DNA of 64,000 nt from VXOZ01 sp965220045 (GCA_965220045.1 OZ244803.1:248001-312000); one strand, 5' to 3'; positions 34,882 through 44,359 are shown, numbered from the stretch's first letter. Notes: a model not told the origin generated them from the sequence alone. Made by a program: numbers and translations.

Positions 34882-34942
34882 CATGCGGCGCTGCATCATA
34901 AGTTTCTGCAAGGGCCGCTAACTACCGCTGATACGCACGCGA

Positions 34943-34966
34943 AGGGGCACGATATATCGTGCCCCT
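34943..34966. repeat. Palindromic repeat (GGGGCACGATATATCGTGCCCC)
   Basis: A perfect 24-bp palindrome, AGGGGCACGATA and its complement TATCGTGCCCCT, sits between two convergent genes. Other copies: 42095, 53447, 53862 and a diverged one at 24215. Confidence 0.85.
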
Positions 34967-35008
34967 ACAATGGTACAAGTGTCTCACCGACAGGAGTGAG
35001 AATTACAG

Positions 35009-35515
35009 CTACTGCTGCCGGGTGTCTTCCAGTTCGGACTGGATTTCCTGTATATCCGGCGGCCAGGTGCTCTTGATGTAGGCGAGGACCGCCCAGATTT
35101 CGCCGTCGCTCATCTTGTCTTCGAAGCCGGGCATGTTGCTCTTGTAGTCGCTGCCGACGACGGCGGTGGAGCCGTATTTCGTCACGTCGAAGAGCAGCGC
35201 GTCGGTATGGTGCCACGTGTGTCCGGTCACATCATGGGGCGGCGCCGGCAGCAGTCCGTCTTCGTCGCGCTCGCGCCAGTTGGGCTGTCCCTCCAGGTCT
35301 GCGCCGTGGCAGCTTGCGCAATGAAGCTGATATTGGACTTCGCCGCGCTTCACCAGTTGCGGGTCGGAGGCGTCCGCCTGGGTCGGCTCTTCGCTGCCCC
35401 ACACGATCAGCCACACGGCTCCAAGCACTACCGCCAGCGCGACAAGGCCGCCCGCAATGATGATTGGCGCACGACCAGGTGAGCCGCTGCCCTTACGTCT
35501 CTTGAGTGTGCTCAT
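35009..35515 (-). CDS. Membrane-anchored class I cytochrome c
   Basis: A 168-residue protein with one N-terminal membrane helix (IIIAGGLVALAVVLGAVWLI, 18-37) after a basic start, followed by a mono-haem domain: CASCH (66-70) and the distal Met in SNMPGFEDK (M128). GEIWAVLAYIKSTWP is the usual C-terminal helix. It should face the outside of the membrane and carry electrons to or from respiratory enzymes. The ATG at 35515 is chosen over an upstream frame extension of 10 residues. No oxidase or other redox gene is adjacent. Confidence 0.9.
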   Translation of the reverse strand: MSTLKRRKGSGSPGRAPIIIAGGLVALAVVLGAVWLIVWGSEEPTQADASDPQLVKRGEVQYQLHCASCHGADLEGQPNWRERDEDGLLPAPPHDVTGHTWHHTDALLFDVTKYGSTAVVGSDYKSNMPGFEDKMSDGEIWAVLAYIKSTWPPDIQEIQSELEDTRQQ

Positions 35516-35880
35516 GTACCGTATGCCCCAAGGCCTCTGGATCAAGAGTCTTACCGCGCGCCTCTGCTGTGCCTCTCGTCAGCACGCGGCCTGCCTCACC
35601 GCACAATGGTCTATGCCTATTGTGTCGCTGAAACCAGAGAACATTGTACTAAACTTGGGCAGATTGAATACAGGGGTAGAGTAAATCTCGTGTTGCGAAA
35701 CGCGTGAGATTACTTGGCCGTACGGCGTGTAATTGGGGACGTGTTCATTGCATGTGTACTTGCAGAGCGAGCACGCAAGCACGATCCTGCAATTTGAGGT
35801 GAAAGAGGCGTAGCGCACCGGGCCAAAGATAGCATACTATTTAGACAACCTAAGGAATGTGGCAGTAACGTGCGAAAAGG
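35516..35880. other. Gene-free divergent intergenic region
   Basis: 365 bp between the cytochrome c and oxidoreductase genes, reading in opposite directions. I see no repeat family copy and no gene. It should hold both promoters, but no clear -35/-10 pair could be singled out. Confidence 0.5.
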
Positions 35881-37056
35881 ATGCAAGCGATCATGGCGAC
35901 GACGAGCGGTCCGATTGGCGTAGCCGTCATTGGCTGCGGCAGCATTTCTCACCCGCACTTCGATGGCTGGCAGCGCCTGGTAAAGGCCGGTGAGGCACGG
36001 CTGGAAGTGGCTTGCGATAGCGATCTGGAACGCGCCGAGGCCAGGGTGGAGCAATACGGTGCGCGGGCAGCCGCCACTGACTTTAATGAGGTGATACGGC
36101 GACCGGAAGTGCAGGCCGTGGACATTTGCCTGCCCCATCACTTACATCTGCCCGCAATCCTGGCGGCGGCGGAGGCCGGTGTGCACGTGCTCTGCGAAAA
36201 GCCGCTCGTGCTCAATATGGAGGAAGCGGTGGAGGCTATCCGCGCGTGCCGTGACGCCGGCGTGAAGCTGATGACCGCCGACCGCGATCGCTTCGAGCCG
36301 CCCGCCCGCGCGGTCAAGCGCATCCTCGAGGCCGGGCTCATCGGCGACACCTACCATGTGCTCGAGCGTCACATGCTGCACAAGGATGTGATCACGCAGG
36401 GGTCCCGCTCCAACATGGGCTGGAAACTCGGCAAGGCCACGGCCGGCGGCGGCGCGTTGCATCGCGACGGCTGTTACTACATCGATACGCTGCTTTTTTG
36501 GGAAGGCAGCGGCGTAAAGCACATCGCGGGCGCGGAGTTCGACAACTTCCTCTGGGATACGGCGGAGATCGAGACCACATCCCATGTGGTCTTCCGCTTC
36601 AATAGCGGCGCCATCGGCGTCTTCGAAATGGTGTGGTGCCTGCAGGGGCCCCAGCACCGCGAGATCTTCGTGACCGGCAGTGAGGGCTACGTGAAACTCG
36701 AGGGCGGCATTGGACACGGCTCGGATGCGACGATTACCCTCTACAGCAACAAGCTACCGTGGCTGACATTTGAGGACCAGCAGGTTGCCCAAGCGTTCGC
36801 CGACTGCACCTTTGAGCAGCCGCACCGCAACAATCCGGAAATGGCCAATGAGAAGCTCGTGCTGCACGTGCCGTATGCGTCAGGCTTTACCGCCCAGGAG
36901 AAAGAGCTTCTGGCCGCCATTCGCGAGGACCGCGAACCCGAATCTAGCGGCATCGACGGCGCGCGGTCGTTGGAAGTGGTGGAAGGCGCGTATCTTGCGG
37001 CGCAAGAGGGAAGGCGGATTGACTTCCCGCTGCGGGATTGGGATGCGCTGGTGTAG
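35881..37056 (+). CDS. Gfo/Idh/MocA-family dehydrogenase
   Basis: A 391-residue NAD(P)-dependent oxidoreductase. The Rossmann motif VAVIGCGSISHPHF starts at about residue 12; EKPLVLNMEEA follows at about 103, and GGALHRDGCYYIDTLLF in the C-terminal domain replaces the more usual GGGxLxDxGxH, so the catalytic His/Asp arrangement differs from the 11.6-kb member. Substrate unknown, probably a cyclic polyol or sugar. The ATG at 35881 has AAAAGG too close; the ATG at 35893 would have better spacing. Confidence 0.88.
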   Translation: MQAIMATTSGPIGVAVIGCGSISHPHFDGWQRLVKAGEARLEVACDSDLERAEARVEQYGARAAATDFNEVIRRPEVQAVDICLPHHLHLPAILAAAEAGVHVLCEKPLVLNMEEAVEAIRACRDAGVKLMTADRDRFEPPARAVKRILEAGLIGDTYHVLERHMLHKDVITQGSRSNMGWKLGKATAGGGALHRDGCYYIDTLLFWEGSGVKHIAGAEFDNFLWDTAEIETTSHVVFRFNSGAIGVFEMVWCLQGPQHREIFVTGSEGYVKLEGGIGHGSDATITLYSNKLPWLTFEDQQVAQAFADCTFEQPHRNNPEMANEKLVLHVPYASGFTAQEKELLAAIREDREPESSGIDGARSLEVVEGAYLAAQEGRRIDFPLRDWDALV

Positions 37057-37189
37057 GCCCGCGGATAGCTAGGTATGCATCGAGTCCCGGAAAGGGCACT
37101 GTAGAGGACCCAAACTGACGCAAATGACAGATAGTGGACATTCGGTGAGTGCGGCAAAGCCAGTGGGAGTGAAATGAGCCGGCGCCGGT

Positions 37190-37432
37190 TTCCCCTTACT
37201 CCGGCTCTCTCCCCCAAGAGACCTTTGGGTAACCCTCGCCACAGCGAGGTAGTCCCCTCTCCCTTGATGGGAGAGGGATAGAGCCTGCCCCGTATCCGAA
37301 ACAAAGTTTCGGCCGATTCGGGGGTGAGTGTGAATCTGCTCTGAACGCAAATGAGCTTAGTTTTGATGTATATTGACTGTGCATGTTATGCGATTAGAAC
37401 AGCAAGGAATCCCCTCACCCCGGCCCTCCCCC
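37190..37432. repeat. Composite CTCTCCC-type element interrupted by IS481
   Basis: CTCCCTTGATGGGAGAGGG (about 37259-37277) and the GGGTGAGTGTGAATCTGCTC to AGCAAGGAATCCCCTCACCC segment (37322-37420) are the reverse complement of the element at 6119-6235. The terminal CCCTCCCCC (to 37432) is continued on the far side of the IS481 copy by AGGGAGAGGGGG (38703 on), so the palindrome was split by the insertion. Confidence 0.8.
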
Positions 37433-38697
37433 TGTATAGACCGGGTTGATGGGTAACACTTGTTCGGGCTGATGGGTTACACCTAAAGGCATGGAGAATC
37501 TTGCAGCAGGAGGATGACCATGCCGTGGAAGGTGGAAACGCTTATGTCTGCTCGGGAAGAGTTTATCGCCCTGGCGCTGACTGACGGGGCGAACATGAGT
37601 GAGCTGTGTCGGCGCATGGGGATCAGTCGCAAGACAGGGTACAAGACGCTGCGGCGGTACGCGGAGAGTGGCGCCAACGGTCTGCAGGACCGGTCGCACC
37701 GCACGCACACGTGTCCGCACCGCACGAGCCGGGAGATGGAGGACCGCATCATCGCGCTGCGGCTGGCGCATCCGGGCAAGGGTGCCCATGTGCTGCACAG
37801 AATGTTGCAGAACCAAGGGGTCACCAACGTGCCGGCCAAGAGCACGATCCAAGCCATACTCAAGCGCTCTGGGCTCATTGATGAAACGGAAAGCGCCAAG
37901 CACACGCCCCAGGTGCGCTTTGAATATCCCGATCCCAACGCGTTGTGGCAGCTGGACTTCAAAGGGCATTTCGCCATGCAGCACGACCGCTGCCATCCGC
38001 TCACTCTCCTGGACGATCATTCTCGCTTCAACCTCGCTCTCCAAGCCTGTGCCAACCAGCAGGGAGCAACGGTGCAAGACCGCCTCACCACAGTCTTTCG
38101 CGGCTACGGCCTGCCCCAGGCCATGCTCATGGATAACGGCGCCCCCTGGGGCAACAACGCCGGACAGCCCTACACGCCCTTCACCGTCTGGCTCATGCAC
38201 CTGGGCATCAACGTGCGCCACAGCCGCCCCAACCATCCCCAAACCCTCGGCAAGCTCGAACGCTTCCACCGCTCGCTGAAGAGCGAATTGCTGCAGGGCC
38301 GTACCTTCACCGACCTGGAGCACTGCCAACGCGCCTTCGACACTTGGCGTGAATTCTACAACCTGGAACGCCCCCATCATTCCCTGAACCTCGACACTCC
38401 CATCAGCCGGTACACTCCCAGTGCACGCTCCTTCCCCGAGACCCTGCCTGCCCTTGCATACAGCCCCGACGATCAGGTGCGCAGCGTCGATGTCTCCGGC
38501 CGCATCTCCTTCCAGGGCAGGAAGCTCCGTGTTGGCAGAGCCTTCACTCACAAACAGGTCGCACTGCGACCCACCCAAACAGACGGCGTCTGGAACGTGT
38601 ACTTCTCAATACAACGCATAAAATCCATAGACCTCAGAGATCAAAATGTGTAACCTATCAACCCGAACACCTGTTACCTATCAGCCCAGTCTGTACA
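37433..38697 (+). mobile_element. IS481-family insertion sequence
   Basis: A complete 1265-bp element. The ends are imperfect inverted repeats of about 50 bp: the left starts TGTATAGACCGGGTTGATGG and the complement of the right starts TGTACAGACTGGGCTGATAG; both contain two tandem GGxTGATxGGTxACAC submotifs. The flanks are C-runs (CCCCC on each side), which may be the target duplication. One transposase gene fills the interior and is intact, so the copy may be active. Confidence 0.9.
37514..38653 (+). CDS. IS481-family transposase
   Basis: A 379-residue DDE transposase. An N-terminal HTH pair (MSELCRRMGISRKTGYKTLR, residues 28-47) precedes the rve catalytic core with D148 in WQLDFKG, D207 in LMDNGAPWG and E249 in GKLERFHRSLK. 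The C-terminal LERPHHSLNLDTP is typical of IS481/IS3 relatives. No frameshift is seen. AGGAGG abuts the first ATG, so the ATG at 37520 could be used instead. Confidence 0.95.
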   Translation: MTMPWKVETLMSAREEFIALALTDGANMSELCRRMGISRKTGYKTLRRYAESGANGLQDRSHRTHTCPHRTSREMEDRIIALRLAHPGKGAHVLHRMLQNQGVTNVPAKSTIQAILKRSGLIDETESAKHTPQVRFEYPDPNALWQLDFKGHFAMQHDRCHPLTLLDDHSRFNLALQACANQQGATVQDRLTTVFRGYGLPQAMLMDNGAPWGNNAGQPYTPFTVWLMHLGINVRHSRPNHPQTLGKLERFHRSLKSELLQGRTFTDLEHCQRAFDTWREFYNLERPHHSLNLDTPISRYTPSARSFPETLPALAYSPDDQVRSVDVSGRISFQGRKLRVGRAFTHKQVALRPTQTDGVWNVYFSIQRIKSIDLRDQNV

Positions 38698-38850
38698 CCC
38701 CCAGGGAGAGGGGGTAAGACTAAGTCCTTAGTACTTAGTAGCAAAAGGGTCTCCAAAGTGAGAGGGTGTTTACCCGCATGCCGGCACAGTTCGTGAAAGT
38801 GTTTCGACAAGGTTTTTCCAACCGAAGAGAATGTGAGAAGGGATCAGGCC

Positions 38851-39858
38851 ATGCGCTATCGTCCGCTGGGTAACACGGGACACGACGTATCGGAAGTCGG
38901 GTTGGGCACGTATCCGTTGGGCGGTGCGCTCATTACGAGCGGCAGCTATTGGTCGGGTCCGGCCACGTACGGCACCGTAACCCTTGAGACGGCGGTGGAG
39001 ACCATCCATCATGGGCTGTCGCTGGGCCTCAACTTCATCGACACCGCACCCGTCTACTCGGAAGCCGAAGTCTACATTGCCGAGGCGCTGCGCCGGCGGC
39101 CGCAACATCTGCGGGACATGGAAGTCTTTGTAGAGACGAAGGGCGGCGAGCACGTGCTTCCAGTCCCGGATGGCGGGGCGCCGGTGCTGGCGCGTGACTT
39201 TACCCGCGAGGCCCTGCGCGCCAGCGTGCAGCGCAGCAAGGAACGCCTGCAGACAGACCTCATCGAAGGTGTGTTGCTGCATAGTCCGGTTACTGACGAA
39301 ATGGCAGAGGACCCGCTGGGACTGCTTGCCGAGCTGCGTGCGGAAAGGCACGTCGGGCACATTGGTGTCTCCGCCAGCGACGTGACGGAGGCCATTCGAC
39401 TCATCGAGGAAGACGGCCGCGCGGAGATTATACAGATCGGTTTCAGCCTGCTGGAACCGGAACCGACTGAGCGGCTCCTGCCCCTGGCTGAAGAGCGCGG
39501 CGTCGGCATCGTTATCCGGTCGCCGCTCGCTTCAGGCTTCCTTTCGGGCACGCTCACGCCGGACCATGAGTTCGCGCCGGACGACCACCGCAGCCTCATA
39601 CCTAAGGAACGGCTCGCGGAGCGTTTGCGGGCAGCGAATTCCTTCATGTGGTTGGTTGAGGAAGGCATTGCGGGAAGCCTGAGCGAAGCCGCCTTGCGGT
39701 ACATTCTCAGCTTCTCCGGCGTAACATCGGTGATTCCCGGCGCCATGAATCCCGCGGAGCTCGAGCAGAACGTGGCGATTTCGGCTCTTGGCCCCCTGCC
39801 GGAGGCTGCGCTGGCGCGCATCGTGGAGACGCAGCGGGAGTTGGGATTGCTGGGATAG
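38851..39858 (+). CDS. Aldo/keto reductase
   Basis: A 335-residue aldo/keto reductase. Tetrad: D64 and Y69 in FIDTAPVYS, K97 in VETKGG and H144 in VLLHSP. VGHIGVSASD and the C-terminal GVTSVIPGAMNPAEL fit the sugar-dehydrogenase-like branch (for example galactose or fucose dehydrogenases). The ATG at 38851 with GAGAAGGG upstream is preferred. It is unrelated at close range to the 23-kb reductase. Substrate unknown. Confidence 0.9.
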   Translation: MRYRPLGNTGHDVSEVGLGTYPLGGALITSGSYWSGPATYGTVTLETAVETIHHGLSLGLNFIDTAPVYSEAEVYIAEALRRRPQHLRDMEVFVETKGGEHVLPVPDGGAPVLARDFTREALRASVQRSKERLQTDLIEGVLLHSPVTDEMAEDPLGLLAELRAERHVGHIGVSASDVTEAIRLIEEDGRAEIIQIGFSLLEPEPTERLLPLAEERGVGIVIRSPLASGFLSGTLTPDHEFAPDDHRSLIPKERLAERLRAANSFMWLVEEGIAGSLSEAALRYILSFSGVTSVIPGAMNPAELEQNVAISALGPLPEAALARIVETQRELGLLG

Positions 39859-40572
39859 GCAGGCCCACCGTTCTTGTTTGTGGCCGGTGCATAAGAGGCG
39901 ATGGCACTGCGATCGGCGCAGAGATTTGCGATAAGCGAGTGTTTCGCCCAAGACTGTGCCTGCTTTGCACGCGAAGAGCGGGGGACAAGCCCCCGCGCTA
40001 CGGCGGAAAGAGAACAGTTCCGTATTTCCGGCAAGCGCCGACCGCCACCGTTGTCCCCCGGGAAGCTGACTACCTCCGTCATTCCCGCGAAAGCTCGCCC
40101 CGGCACGGGGCGCGGAATCCATCTTTGTCTTCCGCGACATCAATTCCACGCACTATCCGCGCAGACCCTGGACTCCGGCTTCCGCCGGAGTCCAGGGTCC
40201 GCCCAACCGGATACCAAGAAGCGGGGGACAAGCCCCCGCGCTACAAATGCAGTCTCTCTGCCCTCTTGGGAGTAGACTCAGGGGAAGGCCGTCGCGTTAG
40301 ATGCAGAGGAACATGCCATATACCCATACCGCCCTCCACAGCCGGCTCCTATTGGTGTTGACGTTCCCAAGAGCATTGCATCTTAGCCGTGCTCCAGCCA
40401 TAATACGTTGCAAGGATCACCCTCAATTCCTTTAGGAGTACGAAAGGAGGGCGGCAACCAGCTTGGCAACGTCAGGGGGGATCCAATCGAAACTCCTTTG
40501 CTAACCACGCAACTGAAGACCGCTATAGTTCACGTGTGACTTGCCACGCAGGCAAGTAAGGAGGTAAGGCAA
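39859..40572. repeat. Gene-free block of mixed dispersed repeats
   Basis: Contains two GCGGGGGACAAGCCCCCGC palindromes (39978-40001 and 40221-40244), the extended REP with the CCCCGGCACGGGG core (40078-40127) and an ACTCCGGCTTCCGCCGGAGT copy (about 40169-40191). The last 250 bp before the next gene show no repeat. No gene is supported. Confidence 0.8.
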
Positions 40573-41961
40573 GTGGAAACTGATGAACGCAAGACCCGAT
40601 TGACACGACGCTCTATGCTGTGGCTCGGTGGTGGGACTCTTGGCGCCATCGCCCTGGCCGCCTGCGGTCAGGCGACAATGCCCGCGGCGACGGACGAAGC
40701 CCCCGCGGCCGAAGAGCAAGAAGCGGAAGCCAAAGAGCCGGAGCCCCAGGCAGAGCCCGTTATCCTCGATTGGGCGCTCTGGGGTGACTCCACCTGGGTG
40801 GAAGCGGCCCAAGCCGGCGCCGACGCGTATACGGCAGACAACCCCAACGTCACTCTCAACGTCCTCGGCGTAAAGGACAGTCCGTCAGTCTACATTACGT
40901 CCTGGGTGGCCGGGTCCGGCCCCGACATTGCGATGACGTGGGGCGTGAATCTCGTTCAGGCGGGACGCGAAGGTCTGCTGCTCGACATGGACCCCTTCAT
41001 TAAGCGTGACAGCTTCCCCTTGGACGACTACATTCCGTTCCAGCTTGCCGCGATGCGCTGGCCTGAGACCGGACAGTACGGTCTGCCCATGTACATCAAC
41101 GTCTACGTGCTCTGGTACAACAGGCAGGTTTTCGATAAGAGTGGCCTGGCTTTCCCCGATGACAACTGGGGCTGGGACGAATACCAGGATGCGCTGCTCA
41201 GGCTTACCGACCGCCCGAACACCGTCTTTGGCGGTGTGGACGCGGGCTGGGGCCGCGGCATCTGGAAGATCGTGCAGAACGGCGGCACCGTCGTCGATCC
41301 CGAAAACGACCGCCACGCCACCTTCGATAGCCCGGAAGCCATCGAGGCCATGGAGTGGGTCCACGCCCGCTACCACCAGGACCGGAGCATTGTGCACGGT
41401 GAGGAGTGGGCGGCGCTGGACCGCGCCAAGGTCCAGGCCCTCATGCAGGGCACGCTGGCAACCTGGGAAGAAGGTTCGTGGGGGCCGGGGCAGTACTCAA
41501 TTGACTACCCTGACAACGTCGAGGACTGGGACGTGGTCCCGCTGCCGCAGGGTCCGGTGGCCCGCGCCACACAGGGCTCCATCGACGCCTGGGTAGTCTG
41601 GGCAAACACGAAAGACCCGGATACGGCGTGGGACTTCATGAAATTCCTGCAGACCGACACCTATCTCGACCTGCAGTGCCAGATCGCCAGCATCCAGCAT
41701 CCGCGCGCCTCGCTCCAAGATCGCTATATCAGCATCATGAAAGAGAACTTCCCGGCGCTCGCGGATAAGAACCTCGACGCGTTCGCGCATCCGGTGCGGG
41801 GCAAGTACGCGTGGCCCAACGGCGGCCTCTTCCGCAAGGATGCCGAGGTGTTCGGGCTCCTCGCGGAGGCCTGGCAGACGGCCATCGTGGAGGACAAGAT
41901 CACGGTAGCTGAAGCCTTTACCGATGCCGCCGCGCGCGCCAATGCGCTGATGGCGGAGTGA
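40573..41961 (+). CDS. Extracellular solute-binding lipoprotein (family 1)
   Basis: A 462-residue binding protein with a Tat-like TRRSMLWLGGG, lipobox ALAACG and an acidic Glu/Pro/Ala linker. The mature domain has GPDIAMTWGVNLVQAGREG, YGLPMYINVYVLWYNRQVF and QGSIDAWVVWANTKDPDTAW, which are family-1 sugar-binding features rich in Trp. The GTG start has AAGGAGGT about 7 bases upstream. No transporter subunit gene is adjacent. Confidence 0.9.
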   Translation: METDERKTRLTRRSMLWLGGGTLGAIALAACGQATMPAATDEAPAAEEQEAEAKEPEPQAEPVILDWALWGDSTWVEAAQAGADAYTADNPNVTLNVLGVKDSPSVYITSWVAGSGPDIAMTWGVNLVQAGREGLLLDMDPFIKRDSFPLDDYIPFQLAAMRWPETGQYGLPMYINVYVLWYNRQVFDKSGLAFPDDNWGWDEYQDALLRLTDRPNTVFGGVDAGWGRGIWKIVQNGGTVVDPENDRHATFDSPEAIEAMEWVHARYHQDRSIVHGEEWAALDRAKVQALMQGTLATWEEGSWGPGQYSIDYPDNVEDWDVVPLPQGPVARATQGSIDAWVVWANTKDPDTAWDFMKFLQTDTYLDLQCQIASIQHPRASLQDRYISIMKENFPALADKNLDAFAHPVRGKYAWPNGGLFRKDAEVFGLLAEAWQTAIVEDKITVAEAFTDAAARANALMAE

Positions 41962-42094
41962 GGTTAGAGTAGGCGCCGCGACTGAAGGCTGCTGGCGGGT
42001 GCCCAGCACACACCGTGCGCTCATTGGCGGCGGCGTGTAGGATGTATCCAAAGAGCCGCCGCGGTGCGCGCCACTCAAGACGTGACGTTCAGGG

Positions 42095-42120
42095 TAGGGG
42101 CACGAAATATCGTGCCCCTA
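42095..42120. repeat. Palindromic repeat (GGGGCACGAAATATCGTGCCCC)
   Basis: TAGGGGCACGAAA followed by TATCGTGCCCCTA, a copy of the 34943 element with one mismatch in the centre. It follows the binding-protein gene and could end its transcript. Confidence 0.8.
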
Positions 42121-42202
42121 CGGATGCGTGGTAGTGCTCCCGGGATTGAGTGGCAGTGCCCCTACGTACGCACGGTAATCCGATTTCGAAAGACTGTTTC
42201 GT

Positions 42203-43213
42203 ATGCTCGTAACCACATCCGGTCGGTTTCCGATTGTCAGCAACGGCCAGCATCCCCTGCGGGCGGCCGTTGAGGAGTGGCGGGCGCGGGTGACGCCAAC
42301 ACCAGAAGCTGCCTGGCAAGACACGGAGTTGCGCGCCGCGCAGGCGGAGACCCAAGGGGAACTGCTCGCCGCGCAAAGCCAGGCCGGCGCGGACATCCTC
42401 GATACGGGCTACGTGCCTGTGTATGACGAGTGGTTCCAGATGGCGCGGGCGGTGCCGGAACTGGAAGTCGCCGCCCCGCTCCGCTACCTGGATACCAATA
42501 CGTACTACCATCACTGGGTCTTGGACAGGGTGCCGCAACGCAAGGGTGAGAGCCCAATTGTGAGCGCGCATCGTCACGCCGCTGCGCAGACTGATGTGCC
42601 GCTCAAGCCCACGCTCTTCGGCCCGTACACCATCTATGCGTACGCCGACCGGCGGGGCGCAGGGGATACGCCGGAGGCCTTTGCCGCGCTGGTGGAAATC
42701 TGGGCGGCGGACGTTGCGGCCTTGGCTGCTGCCGGTGCCCGGTACATCCAAATCGAAGAGTCCGTCGTCCTGCGTCCCAAACATCGCGGCGACTTTCCGT
42801 TGGTAGCGCAGGCAATCGAGCGCATTGCGAGCGCGGCGGCGGGAGCCACCATCGTCGTGCATCTCGCCTGCGGGGCGGTTGGCGATCTGCTGCAGCCGTT
42901 TCTCGACATCCCCGGCCTCGGCGGGCTCGGACTGGATTTCACCGACGCGTATCGCGCACCCAACTTGGCTGCGCTCAAGGCTTGGCACGGGGACACAATC
43001 CTGCAGGCAGGCGTGGCCGACGCCCGCAGCATTCGCGTGGAAAGCAAGGACGAACTGCACGAGACTCTTACCGCAATCACGTCCGCCGTACCCGTAGACA
43101 ACTGCTGGGCCGCGCCGAGCACCGCATTGCTCCACTTGCCGCGACATGCGGCATTCGAAAAACTTGCAACGCTGGCCAATGCGGCCCACTCGTTCAACGG
43201 CAAGGGAGCGTGA
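42203..43213 (+). CDS. MetE N-terminal-domain-like protein
   Basis: A 336-residue protein resembling the N-terminal barrel of cobalamin-independent methionine synthase: LKPTLFGPYTIYAYADRRG, AAGARYIQIEESVV, VHLACGAVGD, GGLGLDFTDAYRAPN, ILQAGVADARSIR and PSTALLHLPRHAAF follow the order of that domain (including the GVVDGRNIW and SLLHVP equivalents). The zinc ligands of the catalytic half are absent. The next gene, 2 bp downstream, encodes the other half. In full-length MetE the N-terminal barrel binds the folate tail, so this may be a substrate-positioning subunit or a related methyltransferase. The ATG lacks a clear Shine-Dalgarno. Confidence 0.78.
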   Translation: MLVTTSGRFPIVSNGQHPLRAAVEEWRARVTPTPEAAWQDTELRAAQAETQGELLAAQSQAGADILDTGYVPVYDEWFQMARAVPELEVAAPLRYLDTNTYYHHWVLDRVPQRKGESPIVSAHRHAAAQTDVPLKPTLFGPYTIYAYADRRGAGDTPEAFAALVEIWAADVAALAAAGARYIQIEESVVLRPKHRGDFPLVAQAIERIASAAAGATIVVHLACGAVGDLLQPFLDIPGLGGLGLDFTDAYRAPNLAALKAWHGDTILQAGVADARSIRVESKDELHETLTAITSAVPVDNCWAAPSTALLHLPRHAAFEKLATLANAAHSFNGKGA

Positions 43214-43215
43214 AC

Positions 43216-44211
43216 ATGAGCCAGCTACCCCTTTTGCCCATCTCCAGCATTGGCAGCTTGCCGAAGCCGCCAGACCTCTTCCAAGCGGAAATGGCGCCCC
43301 TGGAGCAGCAAGACCGCGCCTGGATGCGCCGGGCCCAGGAAGCAGCAGTAGCGGATTGGCTGGGAATTCAGGAGTCCCTCGGCATTGATGTGCTCGTGGA
43401 CGGCGAACAATACCGCCGCTCCATGACGACCTACTTCCTGGAGGGCTGGGGCTGCGCCGACATCGACCCTGACCCGGTGTGGGTGCTGGACAATATGTAC
43501 GGCCAGCGGGCGGTGATCAAGCGCCCGGCAACGGCGCCGCGCACGTTGCTCACCGATTGGTACCAATTCGCAGCCGGCCGCGCCAAGAGCGACCTAAAGG
43601 TCACCGTCACCGGACCTTACACCCTGCGAGACTGGGTCTTCGATCTCCATTATCCCGACCGCCAGGCGGCCGTACTGGCCCTTGCCGAGTACGTGCGAGA
43701 GGAAGTGCAGGCGCTCGTTGCTGCAGGCGTGCGGTACTTGCAGATTGATGAACCGGCGTTCGTCACCCGCTACGATCAGCCCGCCGAGCTAGACGTTGCC
43801 ATCGAGGGCATGCGGCGGATCTGCGCCGGGCTGCCGGAGCACGTCACGGTCTTTACGCACATGTGCTACGGCGCGTTTCACGAGGTCTACCCTAAGATGC
43901 TGGAGCTGCCGGCACACGTCTTCTGCCTGGAGCTGGCCCACGTAGCGCCTGAAATGCTCGATATCCTGCGCAAGCACCCGTTTCCCGCCGACCGCGGCAT
44001 GGGCTATGGCGTTGTGGATGCGCAGGATCCCCGTGTAGAATCGGTGGATGAGATCGAAGCGCGCATTCGCCTGGCGCTGGAGTACTTTACACCGCAACAA
44101 CTGTGGATCAACCCTGATTGCGGTTTGCAGGTCGTGCCCCATGATGCCGCTGTCGCCAAGCTGCGAAATCTCGTGGAGGCGACACGCCGCGTGCGCCAGT
44201 CGCTAGCCTGA
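43216..44211 (+). CDS. MetE C-terminal-domain-like methionine synthase
   Basis: A 331-residue barrel corresponding to the catalytic half of MetE. Zinc ligands are complete: H215 and C217 in FTHMCYG, E239 in FCLELAHV and C302 in NPDCGLQ. The QIDEPAF motif (176-182) is the homocysteine-side signature, and TVTGPYTLRDW precedes it. Such core MetE proteins in archaea and in Dehalococcoides transfer a methyl group to homocysteine, in some cases from methylcobalamin. The ATG at 43216 follows GGGAG and the previous stop by 2 bp, so translation is coupled. The pair sums to 667 residues, against about 750 for fused MetE. Confidence 0.87.
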   Translation: MSQLPLLPISSIGSLPKPPDLFQAEMAPLEQQDRAWMRRAQEAAVADWLGIQESLGIDVLVDGEQYRRSMTTYFLEGWGCADIDPDPVWVLDNMYGQRAVIKRPATAPRTLLTDWYQFAAGRAKSDLKVTVTGPYTLRDWVFDLHYPDRQAAVLALAEYVREEVQALVAAGVRYLQIDEPAFVTRYDQPAELDVAIEGMRRICAGLPEHVTVFTHMCYGAFHEVYPKMLELPAHVFCLELAHVAPEMLDILRKHPFPADRGMGYGVVDAQDPRVESVDEIEARIRLALEYFTPQQLWINPDCGLQVVPHDAAVAKLRNLVEATRRVRQSLA

Positions 44212-44276
44212 GCGTCGATACTGGGCAGTGTGCTGGTGGCTTGCAAGAGCATATCTCCCCGGCGGGTGTGTAAGAT

Positions 44277-44359
44277 GTAGCGCGGGGGCTTGTCCCCCGC
44301 AGGGCTGGCTAAAACTGAATTCAAGGAAGATGGATTCCCGCTTTCGCGGGAATGACGGA
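44277..44359. repeat. GCGGGGGCTTGTCCCCCGC palindrome and REP-like palindrome
   Basis: 44277-44300 reads GTAGCGCGGGGGCTTGTCCC then CCGC; 44328-44359 is a REP-like GGATTCCCGCTTTCGCGGGA copy. A partial GGGGGTTTGTCCCCCGCC follows at about 44364. These fill the gap after the MetE-like pair. Confidence 0.8.

Noticed and set aside
37415..38578. 387-codon minus-strand open frame within the IS element
   Set aside because: Antisense to the transposase and extends across the inverted repeat end.
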